From assembly GCA_017469625.1 (NCBI GenBank), contig JAFUGA010000018.1, positions 124,001-188,000 of the forward strand: a stretch of 64,000 bases of DNA. Reading direction: 5' to 3'. The number at the start of each line of letters is the position of its first letter. Position 1 is the first letter of the stretch. Both the position numbers and the translations under genes were made by a program. The DNA is from Bacteroidales bacterium. Its GTDB lineage: Bacteria > Bacteroidota > Bacteroidia > Bacteroidales > P3. The notes below the pieces were generated by a model. The model saw nothing but the letters and a program-made list of their open reading frames with translations. It was not told where the DNA came from and made no database searches. This document shows, piece after piece, positions 61,114 through 64,000 of this stretch.

Positions 61114-62522
61114 TTTTCTATTTCATCTAAACTTTGTTTAAACGTTTTGTCTGTTTCACATATGTTTTCCACAGTCTTACACCCGTGAAGAACAGTAGCA
61201 TGATTTCTATTACCACACTTCTCCCCTATTGTAGTCAAAGAAGATGCTGTTAGTTTGCGAGAAAGATACATAGTAATATGTCTTGCCTCTACTATATCGT
61301 GCTTACGTGAATTTGAAAGAACTTTTTCCAAAGGAACATTAAAATAACCACAAACAACCTTTTGAATATAATCTATAGTTATCTCTCTTGTGTTGCTTTT
61401 TACAAAACCATCTACTATTTGTCTTGCCAAATCTATTGTTATCTCTTTTTTAGATATTGTAGATTGTGCAATAAGAGAAATCAACGCACCCTCCAATTCT
61501 CTTACAGAAGTATTAACACTAAAAGCCAAATATTCTATAACTTCTTCTGGCATTTTAACTGCTCCTCCGTTATTGAATAATTTTTTCTTTATAATGTTTA
61601 TTCTTGTATTCAAATCTGGCACTTGCAACTCTGCATTCAAACCCCATTTCAAACGAGATAACACTCTTTCTTCCATTCCTACAATATCTGCAGGGGCTTT
61701 ATCTGAAGTAATTATCAACTGTTTGCCTCCTGAATGTAATCCATTGAATATTTGAAAAAATACATCTTGTACTTTTTCTTTTTTCATAAACTGTATATCG
61801 TCTATAATCAAAACATCAATCATTGATTGGTAAAACTGCAAGAAATCATTTACAGTCCCTTTCTTTGCTGCCTCTACAAACTGTCTGAAAAATGTATCTG
61901 CACTTACATATAATACAGTCTTCTCTGGGTGTAATTTTTTCGTCTCAAGACCTATTGCATGTGCAAGATGTGTTTTTCCCAAACCTACATTTGAATATAT
62001 TAAAAAAGGATTGAAAGCAGTTTTTCCGGGATTTAAAGCCACTGCATGACCAGCACTTCTTGCCAATTGGTTACAAGGTCCTTCTATAAAATTATCAAAA
62101 CTGTAGTTTTCGTTAAGTTGAGATTCTATCTTTATAGGACGAATACCCGGCATTACGAAAGGATTTGGCAACTCTTTAGAAGTTTCGTCTGAAAGTATTA
62201 CAGGAATTTTTTGAGGTCTGTTATTTTTCAAGTCTTTATCTACAGAAGGATATACAGAACTTACATGTGCTACAGGAACATCGTATAATAGTTTTGCATC
62301 TGGACCTAATTCTTTTCTAATAGAAGCCCTTAGTATCTTTATATAATGAGCCTCTATGTATTCGTAAAAATATGAACTTGGAACTCTTAACTTTAATGCA
62401 CCGTTTTCCAAAGAAACCACTTCCAAAGGTTTGAACCAAGTTTCAAATTCTACCTCTGAAATGTTGGCTTTTATGGTTTCAAGGCATTTGTCCCAAATCT
62501 TATGAAAATCAAACTTTTCCAT
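61098..62522 (-). CDS. dnaA: Chromosomal replication initiator DnaA
   Basis: A 474-residue AAA+ protein that binds DnaA boxes and opens oriC. Domain I covers about 1-80 (IWDKCLETIKANISEVEFETWFKPL). Domain III has Walker A YSNVGLGKTH (177-184 with Ser at the first Gly position) and Walker B IDVLIIDDIQFM. Domain IV ends with the box-binding signature CGNRNHATVLHGCKTV. It is convergent with dnaX. Upstream (62523-62957) I see no clear TTATCCACA boxes, so oriC is probably elsewhere. Confidence 0.96.
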   Translation of the reverse strand: MEKFDFHKIWDKCLETIKANISEVEFETWFKPLEVVSLENGALKLRVPSSYFYEYIEAHYIKILRASIRKELGPDAKLLYDVPVAHVSSVYPSVDKDLKNNRPQKIPVILSDETSKELPNPFVMPGIRPIKIESQLNENYSFDNFIEGPCNQLARSAGHAVALNPGKTAFNPFLIYSNVGLGKTHLAHAIGLETKKLHPEKTVLYVSADTFFRQFVEAAKKGTVNDFLQFYQSMIDVLIIDDIQFMKKEKVQDVFFQIFNGLHSGGKQLIITSDKAPADIVGMEERVLSRLKWGLNAELQVPDLNTRINIIKKKLFNNGGAVKMPEEVIEYLAFSVNTSVRELEGALISLIAQSTISKKEITIDLARQIVDGFVKSNTREITIDYIQKVVCGYFNVPLEKVLSNSRKHDIVEARHITMYLSRKLTASSLTTIGEKCGNRNHATVLHGCKTVENICETDKTFKQSLDEIEKKILD

Positions 62523-62571
62523 TTATATCTATAGTTAAATAATCGTTTTTTTCCTCTATTTTTTCACTTAG

Positions 62572-62579
62572 CAAAGATA
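62572..62579 (-). promoter_or_regulatory. Promoter -7 box for dnaA
   Basis: The plus strand reads GCAAAGATA, so the minus strand carries TATCTTTGC, 50 bp upstream of the dnaA ATG. The 62580-62911 stretch beyond it is AT-rich with T and A runs and no gene. Confidence 0.6.
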
Positions 62580-62911
62580 TAAATTTATTCAATTCAATTT
62601 TTTTTATTTTTTTTTGGAACTTGTCAAAACTTTTTGTATATAGCAAAAAATGGGGTTGAAATTTCTTTTTATGTTTTAGTTTCTTATTTGCTTTTTTCTC
62701 ATCGTTGATTTTATGCAATTTAAAAGAAACTTTAGTCTATTTTCACCATTTTTGCGGATTATATAACTTTTTTTTGAGAAAAAAAATTTTTTAAGCACAT
62801 TTTTTTATTTTTACAAAAATTTCTAAATATTATGTAATAATTTATCTAACAACTCTTTATAGAATATTTAAATATTTTTCGGCACAAAAATCTTCAAAAT
62901 TCTTTTCAACA

Positions 62912-62941
62912 AAAAAAAGTTGATAAATTTTCTTATCAACT
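62912..62941 (-). terminator. Intrinsic terminator of the TPR protein gene
   Basis: On the minus strand AGTTGATAA - GAAAAT - TTATCAACT is followed by a T run (TTTTTTT). The 9-bp stem lies 17 bp after the stop at 62958. Confidence 0.88.
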
Positions 62942-62957
62942 AAAAACTTTTTAAAAT

Positions 62958-63875
62958 CTACTTTATGGAATCCATAAACTCCTTTGCTTGCTGTTTTGCG
63001 TAAGATGTACTATTTTCATTGTTAGACACCCTTTCACAGTATTCTATAGCCATCTGTTTATCTCCACTTTTCAAAAACGCATTGGCAAGATTTAGCAACA
63101 CCAACTCATTATTTGGCTCTATGCGTTCTGCTTTTTTCAAATAGTCAAGTGCTTTTTCTGTTTCATAATTGGTAAGATATGCTGAACTCAACAAAACAAG
63201 AACTTCTACATTGTCAGGGTAAAATCTTTGAAGTTCATCGCATATCTTTATAACTTGCTGAATTTTTATAGAATCTTCTGTTTTATAATCATTTGCATTA
63301 GCAGACCATAACAATAACTCTGTATAATCCAACATATTTGCAACAAAATCTCTTTCTCCATAATTTGGTGAAGTCGTTTCCCATTTATTATTTATGACGT
63401 TTGAGTAATCTATAACAGAAATCATCTCTTTCTCAAAAGTATTCCAATCTTCCAACTCCGCTGCCAAAGCATAAATTTTCATCTGTCTTAAATCCATATT
63501 ATTAGGAAACTTATGTATTCCCTCATCTATTTTTTTCATAGCCTGTTTCAAAAGGTCTTCATCTACAGAAGCTTTAACCAAATAGGCTACTATTTTACCT
63601 GTAGAATCTGGTATTTCATAATACTTTTTATTTACAGGTTTTTCTGTTGTCAAACTATCTTTTGCATTCCACGCCCTTGAATAATAGTAATCAAAATAAT
63701 AACCGTACAAATATGGGTCATTACTATTTACCTTTTCCCATTCGGTAAGAATTTGTTTTTGTTTGATAGTATCATTTTCTCTTTCAGCCCTTAACATCTC
63801 GGCTCTAAAATCCTGTGCTTCTACTGTGCAAAGTGCAAAAAATATACTTATAAGTGCAAATACCTGTCTTTTCAT
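62958..63875 (-). CDS. Exported TPR-repeat protein
   Basis: The preferred start is the ATG at 63875. A longer frame would begin with TTG at 63905, which lies inside the -7 promoter box, so it cannot be translated from that promoter. That gives 305 residues with signal peptide (KRQVFALISIFFALCTVEAQ). TPR helices are clearest at the C-terminus (ALDYLKKAERIEPNNELVLLNLANAFLKSGDKQMAIEYCERV). A periplasmic scaffold role is likely; partners are unknown. It has its own promoter and terminator. Confidence 0.8.
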   Translation of the reverse strand: MKRQVFALISIFFALCTVEAQDFRAEMLRAERENDTIKQKQILTEWEKVNSNDPYLYGYYFDYYYSRAWNAKDSLTTEKPVNKKYYEIPDSTGKIVAYLVKASVDEDLLKQAMKKIDEGIHKFPNNMDLRQMKIYALAAELEDWNTFEKEMISVIDYSNVINNKWETTSPNYGERDFVANMLDYTELLLWSANANDYKTEDSIKIQQVIKICDELQRFYPDNVEVLVLLSSAYLTNYETEKALDYLKKAERIEPNNELVLLNLANAFLKSGDKQMAIEYCERVSNNENSTSYAKQQAKEFMDSIK

Positions 63876-63902
63876 AATCTTTCCAATTTTTAAAAATCTT
63901 TG

Positions 63903-63910
63903 CAAAGATA
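63903..63910 (-). promoter_or_regulatory. Promoter -7 box for the TPR protein gene
   Basis: The plus strand reads GCAAAGATA, so the minus strand carries TATCTTTGC, 27 bp upstream of the ATG at 63875. It decides the start of that gene. Confidence 0.65.
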
Positions 63911-63986
63911 ATAAATATTGATGAATTTTTTACTTATTTGTACTATTTTTATAAGGATATAACAAGATAATTGCAAATAAAAATTG

Positions 63987-63994
63987 TAATTTTG
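63987..63994 (+). promoter_or_regulatory. Promoter -7 box for a gene beyond the right edge
   Basis: TAATTTTG followed by CA, 6 bp from the right end, matches TAnnTTTG. It would be divergent from the TPR gene and point out of the window. Confidence 0.45.
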
Positions 63995-64000
63995 CAAAAC

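Noticed and set aside
62523-62957. Possible oriC upstream of dnaA
   Set aside because: The region is AT-rich, but I found no cluster of TTATCCACA-like boxes. The one clear inverted repeat (GTTGATAA/TTATCAAC) is a terminator for the TPR gene.

Overview
The window is typical Bacteroidota chromosome, most likely Bacteroidales. The evidence is: very AT-rich intergenic DNA; many promoters with the Bacteroidota -7 box TAnnTTTG (two of them with a TTTG -33 box 19 bp upstream); a short primary sigma factor (288 aa); a PorP/SprF-family outer membrane protein; a DUF5686-type barrel; and few Shine-Dalgarno sequences. I cannot name a genus. Almost all sequence is chromosomal housekeeping. The only accessory-looking module is a small restriction-modification pair beside a tRNA-Gln gene.

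Layout. 1-598: 5' part of a mannose-1-phosphate guanylyltransferase (minus strand, cut by the window edge). 600-1496: gene-free DNA with a ~100 bp tandem duplication, a 21-bp repeat array and a perfect 19-bp hairpin. 1497-12336: a small membrane protein, mutL, rhomboid protease, a Usp-like protein, clpC, mlaE-mlaF, a PgpH-like c-di-AMP phosphodiesterase and a MurU-like nucleotidyltransferase. 12405-17954: five envelope genes (YD-like repeat protein, lipoprotein, PorP-like barrel, TPR/PD40/OmpA-like protein, second YD-like lipoprotein). 17997-26047: mtgA, xer recombinase, GlmU-like protein, lon, sufS, yigZ. 26452-30113: etfB-etfA-acyl-CoA dehydrogenase. 30228-33014 (minus): four small secreted or lipoprotein genes of unknown function.

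33686-41758 (minus) is a six-gene operon best read as an inositol-lipid pathway: a DUF5686 barrel, a nucleotidyltransferase fused to an ATP-grasp domain, a CDP-alcohol phosphotransferase, a flippase-like membrane protein, a HAD hydrolase and myo-inositol-phosphate synthase. 42339-54494 (plus): tpiA, prmA, a 1493-residue secreted protein of unknown function, plsY, an M3 peptidase, an LtaS-like sulfatase-fold enzyme and a LuxC-like acyl-CoA reductase. Then come a dual-ATPase peptide ABC protein (minus), tRNA-Gln, the RM pair, rpoD, dnaX, dnaA (minus) and a TPR protein (minus).

Three things stand out. (1) A dispersed family of 21-bp tandem repeats occurs at seven places about 6-16 kb apart. Six are intergenic. 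The seventh lies in frame inside the ABC ATPase gene, where it adds six perfect heptads between Walker A and the Q-loop. (2) dnaX is split over two frames at a run of nine A's, as expected for a slippage-produced gamma/tau pair. (3) The inositol operon contains an unusual nucleotidyltransferase/ATP-grasp fusion. Smaller oddities are an altered recognition helix in the primary sigma factor, a MutL without a recognisable endonuclease site, and a 10-C homopolymer in AT-rich DNA.
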